From NCBI GenBank assembly GCA_965230755.1, contig CBDDLT010000016.1, forward strand, positions 434,001-498,000: a stretch of 64,000 nt of DNA, read 5' to 3'. Made by a program: the position numbers and the translations under genes. This stretch comes from DATFJT01 sp965230755 (GTDB taxonomy: Bacteria > Bacteroidota > Bacteroidia > Chitinophagales > Saprospiraceae). Within the stretch, counting starts at the first letter, position 1. Each line of letters starts with the position of its first letter. Of the stretch, positions 44,255 through 52,943 are shown one piece after another. A model generated the notes under the pieces. It made no database searches, had not been told where the DNA came from, and saw only the letters and a list, made by a program, of their open reading frames with translations.

Positions 44255-47200
44255 ATGAAAAATTCATTTGCCAGGTTTTACTATTTGGTAGCTATCCTAT
44301 TTTTTAGCACTAATTGCTTCTTGATTACAAGTTCTTATTCACAGACTCCTATAGGTTGTGGACTCGAAGGAACGCCTTATACGATAGAACCCACTAACGG
44401 TTGTAACGGTGAAGCCTGGGTTGGAGATTTTGTAGTTTACTATGATGATGGCTCGGAGCAGGGTTTTTCTGATGCTATTTTCACTTGGACCAATTTAGCG
44501 GGTGATATTGTTCAGTCTGGACCCAATTTTGTCGATATTATAACGGGATGTTGTGGAGAAACCTATACAGTAAGTGTCTACCACGCCGCTACAGATTGTA
44601 GTTTAACCACTTCAATAGGATTTGCTCCGTGCCCATGTGATGTAGTTATTCAGTGTAATGTTGTTCATCCAACATGTACAACGGGTGGAAGCATTTCTGC
44701 AAGTGCAACAGGCGGAGACGGTAATTACACCTATACTCCCGCTCAGGTATTGAATGATTTAAGTCCGGGAAATTACGAGATAACTGTCACGGATGGAACT
44801 GGTTGTCAGGACAATTGTTTTGTAGTTCTCAATTCTCCTCAAGGTTGTTGTGATGATTTTGATGGCTCAGCTACGGGCAGTACGGCTGATTGTAATTCTG
44901 GAACGGGAACAGTTTCCGCTTCTGCTTCTGGTGGAGATGGTAATTATTCCTATCAATGGAGTTCTGGCGATAACGGATCTTCAGTGTCAGGATTGCCTCC
45001 GGGTAATTATTCGGTTGTAATATCCGATGGCTCAGGGTGCAGTATTACTAGAATAGCAACTATTCAGGAAGCTCAAGGATGTTGTGATGACTTCTCAGGA
45101 TCCTCTTTCGGAAGTACCGCAGATTGCAACTCCGGAACTGGCTCTGTTTCTGCTTCGGCTTCCGGTGGAGATGGTAACTACTCTTTCTTATGGAGCTCTG
45201 GTGATAGTGGAGCCTCTGTTTCCGGCTTATCTCCTGGAACCTATTCTGTAACAATATCTGATGGCTCCGGTTGTAGTACCGTTTCTTTTGCTGTTGTTCA
45301 GTCACCAACAGGATGTTGTGATAATTTTGACGGATCAGCCCTAGGTAGCACAGCCAATTGTAATTCAGGTACTGGAACTGTTTCCGCTTCGGCTTCCGGT
45401 GGTGACGGCAATTATTCTTTCCAATGGAGCTCCGGTGATAGCGGGGCCTCTGTTTCTGGTTTATCTCCTGGAACCTACTCCGTAACAATATCTGATGGCT
45501 CCGGTTGTAGTGTCATAAGAAATGCTACTATAGAGGCACCTCAGGGTTGTTGTGATGACTTCTCTGTGTTAACCCAAGGCGGACCAGCCGACTGTACTTC
45601 GGGTTTAGGGGGAATTTCAACAGTAGTTTCAGGAGGAGACGGCAACTATTCATATAGCTGGAATACAGGACATACTGGACCTCATCTCATTGGGGTTGCG
45701 CCTGGAACATATACTGTGTTGGTAACAGATGGCTCGGGATGCAGTGCTACTGTGTCGGGCACTGTAGATTTACCACAAGGATGTTGCGATGATTTTAACG
45801 GATCGGCTCTCGGAAGTGTGGCGGGATGTAACTCTGGTACCGGCACTGTTTCTGCTTCAGCCACCGGTGGTGACGGCAATTACAGCTATCAATGGAGTTC
45901 CGGCGATAACGGACCGTTTGTATCAGACTTATTACCTGGAACTTACACTGTTACAATTTCTGACGGTTCTGGGTGCAGTGTTGTGAGAAGTGCAATAGTT
46001 GAAACACCCCAAGGTTGCTGTGGTTCCGAATGTACCGTGTCAGTTCTAAGCGATTCCAACTGTGGGCCCGCTGAAGGTTCTTTAACAGTAACTGTCTCCG
46101 GAGGACAAGCTCCTTTTCAATTTCTTTGGAGCAGTGGCGAGACAACTCAAACGATTGCGAATAAACCCGGTGGACTCTACCAAGTAACAGTCACGGATGA
46201 CAATGGCTGTTCAACGGAATGCCAAGGCTTATTAAATGGCGAGCTGACACTTGAAGCCAAAGTCCTGCGCGAAGCCGATTGCCAGACACAAAACGGCGAC
46301 CTTATGGTTCGAATTTCAAGAGGTGATGGTCCCTACCAAATCTTATGGAGTAATGGAGCAACGACACAATCTATTTTAGATGTGGTTCCCGGTAATTATC
46401 AAGTTACAGTCACTGATGAAGCGGGATGTGAAAAAATTGATCAAATCACATTGAATACTCCAAACTGCGGTTGTTCCGCTCTTGCTCCGAGTGTGACAGA
46501 CGATCAGCGCTGTGGTCCAGGTATAGTGAACCTATCCGCAGATGATTCGGACCCCAATTGTAATATTATTCGATGGTATACTGCGTCGACAGGCGGGACT
46601 CCGGTAAGTACCGGTACTTCTTATTCTCCTAACTTATCCAATACTACTGTCTTCTTTGTCGCCTGTTACAACAGTACTGAGGATTGCGAAAGTTCGCGTA
46701 CATCAGTGGCTGCAACAATTAATCCAGAGCTTATTATTACTAGCGTAACCCCAGATTGCAGCGATGATAACACTTCATATACTGTAGATATTGTCACCCA
46801 AAATGCTACGACACTCAGCACCACTCCAAATTACACGGTCACAGGCGGTCCGACCAACTGGACCATAGCCGGGGTACCTATAGGAGAATCCATAAGCGTC
46901 AATGCTTCTAACTCGAATACCGGGTGTTCAATAAGCCAGATTGTTGATAGCCCTATATGTATTCCCGGTTGTACTCCTGAAGAGTACACCATTTGTGATA
47001 ACGGAAGCAGTTCTGCTACTCTAAGTGCTGACCCTGGACTAAGCACCGTGATCTGGTTCGAATATGACTTAACAACCATGACTAAAGGTTCTCAGGTGGG
47101 AACAGGACCAACATTGATCCTGACAAGCCAAGATATTGGTCCCGCTGGTTCGACAAAATGCTTCATCTATGAGGCTAATGATGCAAATGGATGTCCCGGA

Positions 47201-47293
47201 GAAACTTGTTGTCCGGTGTGCATTTCTACGGAGAGTTGTTGCCCAGATGATAATTGTTACGGAGTAATTATAACGAGAAGAGCTAATAACTAA
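44255..47293 (+). CDS. Large SprB-repeat surface protein
   Basis: A 1012-residue exported protein from the ATG at 44255 (MKNSFARFYYLVAILFF signal, cut near SYSQ). The frame also opens with a TTG at 44225, which would only lengthen the n-region. The main body is SprB-type repeats: five units of exactly 78 residues (GCCDDFDGSA, SASASGGDGNYSYQWSSGD, SPGTYSVTISDGSGCS) plus two or three diverged ones. Ig-like modules follow, and a tail CCPDDNCYGVIITRRANN. No type A or type B T9SS tail is visible. SprB-like proteins are gliding or attachment adhesins on the cell surface. It overlaps the next gene by one base. Low-complexity Gly/Ser/Cys composition. Confidence 0.88.
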   Translation: MKNSFARFYYLVAILFFSTNCFLITSSYSQTPIGCGLEGTPYTIEPTNGCNGEAWVGDFVVYYDDGSEQGFSDAIFTWTNLAGDIVQSGPNFVDIITGCCGETYTVSVYHAATDCSLTTSIGFAPCPCDVVIQCNVVHPTCTTGGSISASATGGDGNYTYTPAQVLNDLSPGNYEITVTDGTGCQDNCFVVLNSPQGCCDDFDGSATGSTADCNSGTGTVSASASGGDGNYSYQWSSGDNGSSVSGLPPGNYSVVISDGSGCSITRIATIQEAQGCCDDFSGSSFGSTADCNSGTGSVSASASGGDGNYSFLWSSGDSGASVSGLSPGTYSVTISDGSGCSTVSFAVVQSPTGCCDNFDGSALGSTANCNSGTGTVSASASGGDGNYSFQWSSGDSGASVSGLSPGTYSVTISDGSGCSVIRNATIEAPQGCCDDFSVLTQGGPADCTSGLGGISTVVSGGDGNYSYSWNTGHTGPHLIGVAPGTYTVLVTDGSGCSATVSGTVDLPQGCCDDFNGSALGSVAGCNSGTGTVSASATGGDGNYSYQWSSGDNGPFVSDLLPGTYTVTISDGSGCSVVRSAIVETPQGCCGSECTVSVLSDSNCGPAEGSLTVTVSGGQAPFQFLWSSGETTQTIANKPGGLYQVTVTDDNGCSTECQGLLNGELTLEAKVLREADCQTQNGDLMVRISRGDGPYQILWSNGATTQSILDVVPGNYQVTVTDEAGCEKIDQITLNTPNCGCSALAPSVTDDQRCGPGIVNLSADDSDPNCNIIRWYTASTGGTPVSTGTSYSPNLSNTTVFFVACYNSTEDCESSRTSVAATINPELIITSVTPDCSDDNTSYTVDIVTQNATTLSTTPNYTVTGGPTNWTIAGVPIGESISVNASNSNTGCSISQIVDSPICIPGCTPEEYTICDNGSSSATLSADPGLSTVIWFEYDLTTMTKGSQVGTGPTLILTSQDIGPAGSTKCFIYEANDANGCPGETCCPVCISTESCCPDDNCYGVIITRRANN
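44843..46012 (+). repeat. Five tandem 234-bp repeats in the SprB-type gene
   Basis: Unit starts (codon GGT/GGA of GCCDD) fall at 44843, 45077, 45311, 45545, 45779, with the sixth boundary at 46013: the period is exactly 234 bp each time. Units 2 and 3 are the most alike and unit 4 the most diverged. In-frame repeats of this kind can expand or contract by recombination without breaking the frame. Confidence 0.9.
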
Positions 47294-48747
47294 TGTTTAA
47301 AATGATGAGAGAGACCATTATTATTCTGATACTTATAGGACTCAATTCACCTTTCTCAAGTGCTCAGATCGATTTCGTCAATAGAACTGATGCTTTGCCT
47401 CTGGAAGGATTCTATTCCTGGATGCAGAAATCGGTGGTGGATATCGACAATGATTATCTGGATGACATCATTGTCTGTGATACTGATGGAAATATGTACG
47501 TTTTCAGGCAGTTGGCATCAGGTCATTTCGAGACTATCAGTCTTGGAGAAGTTGAGCCGGGTACTCCTCCTTTAAGCGTAATAGTGGCAGATCTGGACAA
47601 TGATGACGAAGACAAAGTACTAACCGGAGGTAGGTACAATCAACTTAGAATTACAGACATCAATAGTCAAACGAATGTTTTGCCCAGCAGCGACAATGTT
47701 TACGTTCAGGCTTCCGCATTAGCTGATATCAATAACGATGGTTATCTGGACATATTTACCTGTCACGATGAAGGGACCAATGCCATATGGCAAAATATGA
47801 AAGATGGAAGTTTTCAGCGATCTGATATGGGGATCGATTTGAACACAAGCCCATCATCAGATAATTCCGGGAATTACGGTGTGGTTTTTACAGACTTCGA
47901 TGTCGATGGGGACCTGGATTTTTACATCAGTAAATGCAGAGCCGGAGTTAATGATAGTTCTGATCCGAGAAGAATCAATCAACTGTATGTTAACAACGGG
48001 TCAAACAACTATACAGAATCAGCAGCACTATATGGTCTCGATGATGGGGCTCAATCCTGGATTAGCGATTTTCAAGATATCGACAATGACGGGGATTTTG
48101 ATGTCCTTATTTTCAATCATTATGTTCCTTCCAGATTGCTCGAAAACAAGGGCAACGGTAATTACGAAGACATCTCTGCAAATGCGGGGTTATCGAATTT
48201 ACCGGAAGGAATACTTCAAGCGGTAATGAGAGATTTTGACAACGACGGATACATTGATCTAATCGTCGCTGGAAACATTGAATCCAAATATTACCGCAAT
48301 ACAGGATCAAAAAGCTTTACTGAAGAGCCCCATGATTTTTTGAAACAAGGGACTTTGAACGCCAACTCTATAGTCGTCGGTGATCTCAATTCTGATGGAT
48401 TTTACGATCTCTATTCTTCCTATTACAGAGGAGGGACGGATCCGGATCAATTGTGGATCAATGCGGGCAATACAAATAATTTTCTCCCTATTCACCTACT
48501 GGGATATGCGAGCAACAGAAGTGCTATAGGTGCAAAGATATGGGTAACCTCAGGTGGAGTAACTCAACTAAAAGAGATAAGAGCAGGAGAAAGTTACGGT
48601 CTTTCCCATACCCACTGTCACGTCTTTGGTTTAGGCCTATCTAATTCGGTCGACGAAGTAAAAATCATGTGGCCAAATGGCCAAGTATCAATATACAGAA
48701 ACCTTCAAGCCAATACTCCCCTCTTCATTAATCAAGGAAAATTATAA
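47293..48747 (+). CDS. FG-GAP/VCBS-repeat protein with ASPIC/UnbV domain (CRTAC1-like)
   Basis: A 484-residue exported protein with a signal peptide (about 1-25, SSA/QID). About six FG-GAP/VCBS blades with calcium-binding-like DxDxDG loops (DIDNDYLDDI, DINNDGYLDIF, DFDVDGDLDFY, DIDNDGDFDVL, DFDNDGYIDLI, DLNSDGFYDLY) form a seven-bladed propeller. An ASPIC/UnbV domain closes it (about 400-480: RSAIGAKIWVTSGGVTQLKE). Homologues are extracellular or surface-associated, with matrix or adhesion roles suggested. It starts on the last base of the SprB-type gene, so the two are translated together. No T9SS tail seen; it may be carried as a partner of the two flanking giants. Confidence 0.88.
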   Translation: MFKMMRETIIILILIGLNSPFSSAQIDFVNRTDALPLEGFYSWMQKSVVDIDNDYLDDIIVCDTDGNMYVFRQLASGHFETISLGEVEPGTPPLSVIVADLDNDDEDKVLTGGRYNQLRITDINSQTNVLPSSDNVYVQASALADINNDGYLDIFTCHDEGTNAIWQNMKDGSFQRSDMGIDLNTSPSSDNSGNYGVVFTDFDVDGDLDFYISKCRAGVNDSSDPRRINQLYVNNGSNNYTESAALYGLDDGAQSWISDFQDIDNDGDFDVLIFNHYVPSRLLENKGNGNYEDISANAGLSNLPEGILQAVMRDFDNDGYIDLIVAGNIESKYYRNTGSKSFTEEPHDFLKQGTLNANSIVVGDLNSDGFYDLYSSYYRGGTDPDQLWINAGNTNNFLPIHLLGYASNRSAIGAKIWVTSGGVTQLKEIRAGESYGLSHTHCHVFGLGLSNSVDEVKIMWPNGQVSIYRNLQANTPLFINQGKL

Positions 48748-48772
48748 AGGACAAAATAGCAAACGTAAATCA

Positions 48773-51700
48773 ATGAGAAAGTTAATATTTATAACAGTAA
48801 TAGCATTGTTGAGCATCGATTTTTCTTTGGCGCAAACAAATGTTTCAGGGGTTATCAATGCCTATTATCCAGTAACGGCGATCAGCGGGAATACGGTTAC
48901 ATTAGGATCTGGTACAGGAGCAAGTCATACACTAGTTGTAGGCGATTACGCATTACTTATACAAATGACAGGACCAGCACCGGTACATTCCGGGTCGAAT
49001 ATGGGAAATTATGAGCTGCTAACTGTGGCATCTGTTGCAGGAAGCAATATCACTTTGGATGGGATCACTCAGTCATATACTGTTTCTGAGGCGGTACAAT
49101 TGGTATGGGTCCCGTTTGATCTCGTCGGATTTAATCTTACGGGTGATGTTGTCCCTTCAGCATGGAATGGAACTACAGGTGGTGTAGTGGCTCTAAAAAC
49201 CTTGAATTGTGATTGTGGCGATTCTCCTTGTAATGGAGGAACAGTTACATTGAATAATTTTGATATAGACGCTACCGGTTATGGTTTCACTCTCGCAAAT
49301 CCTCCCTACGATCAAAATTTATCTTCTTTGAGCTCCGGCCTGGGTAGCACCGACGGTCGAGGTCAAGGAACACAACCAGGTGGTGGACTTGGTGGTGGCG
49401 GTGGACCAGGAACTGTTCCTGGTGGAGGAAGAGGTGGAAGTGGACTAGGGGCCGAATCTCCATTGACCCCTGGAAGTGGACAAGTTCCTGCACTGGGATT
49501 GGATGGTGGAGATAGTTACGGCCAATCTTTCTTTTTTGTTGGAGGATTTCCATATGAAGCCAGTGATGGTGCCGGTGGTGGTGGTGGAATTATTGGTGGC
49601 GGTGGATCAGGTGCTTATCCAACCGGGGACAATTTTGGAACACCCGGTAATGGAGGTGGAGTACACGGCGGTGCCGGAGGTGAAGCTGGAAGTGGTGGCG
49701 GATATGGCGGAGTAGGAAATGGGGGTAGCTCAAGCTATAAACTCATGGGTGCTGCTGGTGGTGGTTCCTATGGTGGCGGTGGTGGCGGAAATTCCATCAA
49801 TAGAGACCGTGCTAACGAAAGCTCTGGTGGTGGCGGTGGTGGTTCTTGGACCGGCGGTGGAACAGGTGGAACTTCCGGAGCACAATCGGGGTCCATCGGA
49901 TTTGATGGTAATAATCCTGTTTCTGTGCAAATAACCAATGCTGATCACTACTTGAATACGGTCAATCCAAGGTTGATGATGGGAGGCTCCGGGGGTAGAT
50001 CACTTAAATCTTCAGAAGGACCCGGTGGCGGTATCATTGTTATAGATGCAGCGAATATAGTTGGCCCTGGAATCATTGCAGCAGAGGGTCAAAGAGGTAA
50101 TACAGAACCTACAATAACTACTGGAGACGGATCCGGTGGAGCTGGTGGCGGTGGCGGTGGCCAAATCCTTATGATTTCTTCAAATTATGACCAAGTCACG
50201 ATATCCTCTAAAGGTGGAAAAGGTGGAGCTGGTGGTAATGCAGTAGGAAACGAAAATGATCCCGGTATGGCCGGCGCCGGAGGTGGCGGTGGTGGTATTT
50301 GGTTTAGGGGAAATAGTTTTTCTTCCAATACCGGTGGAAGATCAGTATCCATATCCGGAACTACAATTATTCCAGATGGAGGAGAAAATGGAGACCCGTA
50401 TATTCATTCTAAAAGCCATCGTTCTACAAGCGGTGGATCTGCCGGTGGTAATGGTTTGGTTGTGCAATCATGTATGGAAGGGTGGCCCAATCCCATCATT
50501 TGCTCTATGACGATTAATGTTTCTCCCTCGAGCTGTGATCCGAATACGAATACCTATAACTTAACCGGAACATTGGACATAATGAATCCTCCAAGCTCCG
50601 GGACACTGACCATTGCCATAGACGGCAATGTTGAAGAGACTTACAACTCTCCTTTTAATGCAAGCTATAATATTAATACAACAGGCTTAACAGCTGATGG
50701 AGCTAATCATACTGTCAGGGCAGAATTCAGTGCCGATGCCAGCTGTTTTGTTGAAACTTCTTATACGGCTCCGGTATCCTGTGTTTGTACAGCCACGGCC
50801 AATATTAGTGGTACTGCTTCAATCTGTCCAGGGAATAATGCGACCATCTCTTTTTTAGGTACTTCGAACGCTACGGTGACTTATACCGATGGTATGACCA
50901 ATTCACAAGTAGTTTTGAATGGATCAGGTAACGCAAGTATAGTGGTAAGCCCTAGTATTACAACGACCTATAGTTTGGTCAGTGTACATGATGGAACCTG
51001 TACTAATCCTGTTTCAGGCTCGGTAACCATTACCGTCAATCCGGTTCCTAGCATTATGGCTCAAGCCAGTTGCGTGAATCAGTTCAGCTATAACGTTAGC
51101 GTGGTAACGAGTAATGCCAATCAGTTGACCAGTACAACAGGTACAGTAAGTGGAGGGCCAAACAACTGGACCATATCGGGTATTTCTGAAGGCACGAATA
51201 TCACCATTACAGCGACCAACTCGAACACGGCTTGTAGTAACAGCATGAATGTGTTGAGTCCGTCTTGTGATTGTCCGAATATTGCTGCTCCTGCATTAGG
51301 AGTCAATGATAGTGATTGTCCCGCTGCCAATAATGGTGACATTATTTTAGTAACTGATTGTGTTAATGGAAGTACCATTGAATATTCTACTGATGGCGGA
51401 ACCAACTGGCAACCAGGTATTCCCGCTTATGACCTCAACAATAGCATTACTGTTATGGCACGGTGTGTGGACGACAATGACGATTCTTGTTTTAGTTCTA
51501 ATGTTTCCGTCACTACCAATCCGGGCGAAACGCCTGATGCTCCTGCGTTAAGTGTGACCGATAATAACTGTTCTACCGGAGCATCCGGATCCATCAATGT
51601 TGTTACTGATTGTGGCTCAGGATATACTATTGAGTATTCCATTAACGGTGCTGCGTTTACCGCAACGCCTCCGAACTATGACCCACAAAACTCGATGACT

Positions 51701-52348
51701 GTTGTTGCCAGGTGCGTGGACAATAGTAACTCCGCTTGTATTAGTCCGGTTTCAAATCAAGTGACTACTAATCCGCAAATTTGCTGTCCTGGTGTGTCAG
51801 CTCCTGCATTAGGAGTCAACGATAGCGATTGTCCGGCTGCCAATAATGGTGACATTATTTTAGTAAGCGATTGTACCTCCGGAAGTACCATTGAATATTC
51901 TACTGATGGTGGAGCCAATTGGCAACCAGGTATTCCCGCTTATGACCTCAACAATAGCATTACTGTTATCGCTCGGTGTGTGGATGACAATGACGTTTCT
52001 TGTTTTAGTTCTAATGTTTCCGTCACTACCAATCCGGGCAAAACGCCTGATGCTCCTATGTTAAGTGTGACCGATAATAATTGTTCTTCCGGAGCATCCG
52101 GATCCATCAATGTCCTTACCGATTGTGGCGCAGGGTTTACTATTGAATTTTCCGTTAACGGTGCTGCTTTTTCATCAACACCTCCAATCTACGATCCGCA
52201 AAATCCGATCACTGTTATTGCCCGATGCGTGGATAATAGTAACTCCGCTTGTATTAGTCCAATTTCAAATCAGGTCACTACAAGTCCAGAAAATTGTTGT
52301 CCGGACCCGAATTGTATAAACGTTCAAGTGGTAATCAGGAGTAATTAG
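48773..52348 (+). CDS. Gly-rich giant surface protein with duplicated Cys modules
   Basis: About 1191 residues from the ATG at 48773 (MRKLIFITVIALLSIDFSLA signal). An open frame back to 48677 overlaps the upstream gene and is not credited. Parts in order: an N-terminal beta region (about 20-175), a Gly-rich zone with many GGGG runs (about 180-560), Ig-like modules (about 580-840), and two copies of a 171-residue module (CVDNSNSACISP, STDGGTNWQPG). It ends with the tail CCPDPNCINVQVVIRSN. It shares with the 44255 product a 75-residue module (GGPNNWTISGI-type, ATNSNTAC) and the tail. No YPNP-type or CHU_C tail. Probable surface adhesin or matrix protein, third gene of the cluster, 25 bp after the previous stop. 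Confidence 0.85.
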   Translation: MRKLIFITVIALLSIDFSLAQTNVSGVINAYYPVTAISGNTVTLGSGTGASHTLVVGDYALLIQMTGPAPVHSGSNMGNYELLTVASVAGSNITLDGITQSYTVSEAVQLVWVPFDLVGFNLTGDVVPSAWNGTTGGVVALKTLNCDCGDSPCNGGTVTLNNFDIDATGYGFTLANPPYDQNLSSLSSGLGSTDGRGQGTQPGGGLGGGGGPGTVPGGGRGGSGLGAESPLTPGSGQVPALGLDGGDSYGQSFFFVGGFPYEASDGAGGGGGIIGGGGSGAYPTGDNFGTPGNGGGVHGGAGGEAGSGGGYGGVGNGGSSSYKLMGAAGGGSYGGGGGGNSINRDRANESSGGGGGGSWTGGGTGGTSGAQSGSIGFDGNNPVSVQITNADHYLNTVNPRLMMGGSGGRSLKSSEGPGGGIIVIDAANIVGPGIIAAEGQRGNTEPTITTGDGSGGAGGGGGGQILMISSNYDQVTISSKGGKGGAGGNAVGNENDPGMAGAGGGGGGIWFRGNSFSSNTGGRSVSISGTTIIPDGGENGDPYIHSKSHRSTSGGSAGGNGLVVQSCMEGWPNPIICSMTINVSPSSCDPNTNTYNLTGTLDIMNPPSSGTLTIAIDGNVEETYNSPFNASYNINTTGLTADGANHTVRAEFSADASCFVETSYTAPVSCVCTATANISGTASICPGNNATISFLGTSNATVTYTDGMTNSQVVLNGSGNASIVVSPSITTTYSLVSVHDGTCTNPVSGSVTITVNPVPSIMAQASCVNQFSYNVSVVTSNANQLTSTTGTVSGGPNNWTISGISEGTNITITATNSNTACSNSMNVLSPSCDCPNIAAPALGVNDSDCPAANNGDIILVTDCVNGSTIEYSTDGGTNWQPGIPAYDLNNSITVMARCVDDNDDSCFSSNVSVTTNPGETPDAPALSVTDNNCSTGASGSINVVTDCGSGYTIEYSINGAAFTATPPNYDPQNSMTVVARCVDNSNSACISPVSNQVTTNPQICCPGVSAPALGVNDSDCPAANNGDIILVSDCTSGSTIEYSTDGGANWQPGIPAYDLNNSITVIARCVDDNDVSCFSSNVSVTTNPGKTPDAPMLSVTDNNCSSGASGSINVLTDCGAGFTIEFSVNGAAFSSTPPIYDPQNPITVIARCVDNSNSACISPISNQVTTSPENCCPDPNCINVQVVIRSN
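51272..52297 (+). repeat. Two 513-bp tandem repeats in the Gly-rich gene
   Basis: Unit 1 is 51272-51784 and unit 2 is 51785-52297, 171 codons each and highly similar (e.g. ALGVNDSDCPAANNGDIILV in both). A third unit start (TGTCC at 52298) begins the C-terminal tail, so the tail replaces what would be copy three. Confidence 0.9.
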
Positions 52349-52405
52349 AAATAAAGTTTACGCAAGTCAATAGGCTACGGCATCCCCCCTGAATAGATGC
52401 CGTAG
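52349..52405 (+). terminator. 3' UTR repeat and terminator of the surface cluster
   Basis: Right after the stop is AAATAAAGTTTACG (52349-52362), then the hairpin CTACGGCATC (52375-52384) / GATGCCGTAG (52396-52405), 10 bp with an 11-nt loop and a weak T-rich tail. The 14-nt motif is repeated exactly at 52586-52599. Between them (about 52534-52556) a smaller hairpin ATACCT/AGGTAT with a T run is also present; the rest of 52406-52585 shows nothing coding. Confidence 0.7.
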
Positions 52406-52585
52406 TCATTGCTCTTATTTAATTACGTCGTATTTCTAACTTCCTTTTAAATAAAAAAACCACCGCATTCACAATGGAAATTACGCCTTCAACAATCAGC
52501 TATACTACAACACGCAAATGACCAATTTTTAACATACCTTTTTCAGGTATTTTTATCTCCCCCAAAGGCCCTTACAAAAACATTT

Positions 52586-52643
52586 AAATAAAGTTTACGT
52601 TTAAGGAAAGCCATCAACTCAACGGAAGTTTGATGGCTTTTTT
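52586..52643 (+). repeat. AAATAAAGTTTACG-hairpin element, second copy
   Basis: AAATAAAGTTTACGTTTAAG (52586-52605) is followed by GCCATCAACT / AGTTTGATGGC (52610-52637) and TTTTTT. It matches the element at 40359-40420 in both motif and hairpin. It would terminate plus-strand transcription and, more weakly, the minus-strand msr operon whose last gene stops at 52656. Confidence 0.7.
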
Positions 52644-52655
52644 CTTTCTTTGTTA

Positions 52656-52898
52656 TTATTTCAATTCTGTCTGCTCCTCCTCAGCTGTTTTTCGAATAAG
52701 GTGCTTAAAAACAGATTTTGTCACCCTGACATATTTCATTTCTTTTTTATCATAACCGATCCACTTGAATCGATGACCATATGGACATGGTGGGGCATCA
52801 GGTCTTGATCCACTCCTCAATTCGTACCTATCGGGAAACAAATGGTATACAGATGCCGTGATTACTGGCAAATTATATTTTCGCTTTATTTCTACCAT
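52656..52898 (-). CDS. Small protein of unknown function
   Basis: 80 residues, basic and mixed alpha/beta, with SGSRPDAPPCPYGHRFKWIGYD and KEMKYVRVTKSVFKHLIRKT. One CPYGH motif is noticeable, but there is no second Cys pair, so zinc binding is uncertain. No family recognised. It is considered real because it follows the GNAT gene by 45 bp in the same direction, has natural amino-acid composition and ends just before a hairpin. Last gene of the msr operon. Confidence 0.5.
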   Translation of the reverse strand: MVEIKRKYNLPVITASVYHLFPDRYELRSGSRPDAPPCPYGHRFKWIGYDKKEMKYVRVTKSVFKHLIRKTAEEEQTELK

Positions 52899-52943
52899 AG
52901 TTCTTGTTTTTAATACATTCCTTCTTTTAGCAATCTATTCGGC

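Noticed and set aside
45060..45488. 142-codon open frame antisense to the SprB repeats
   Set aside because: A repetitive, Arg/Gln/His-rich translation with the same 234-bp period as the gene beneath it; an artefact of codon bias in the repeats.
44843..46012. Repeat array as a CRISPR
   Set aside because: The period is 234 bp with no separate short repeat and unique spacer; all units are in one reading frame of a surface protein.
49476..49934. Open frames in other phases of the Gly-rich region
   Set aside because: The translation is Val/Ala-rich low complexity produced by reading GGT/GGA runs out of phase; no start context or neighbours support a gene.
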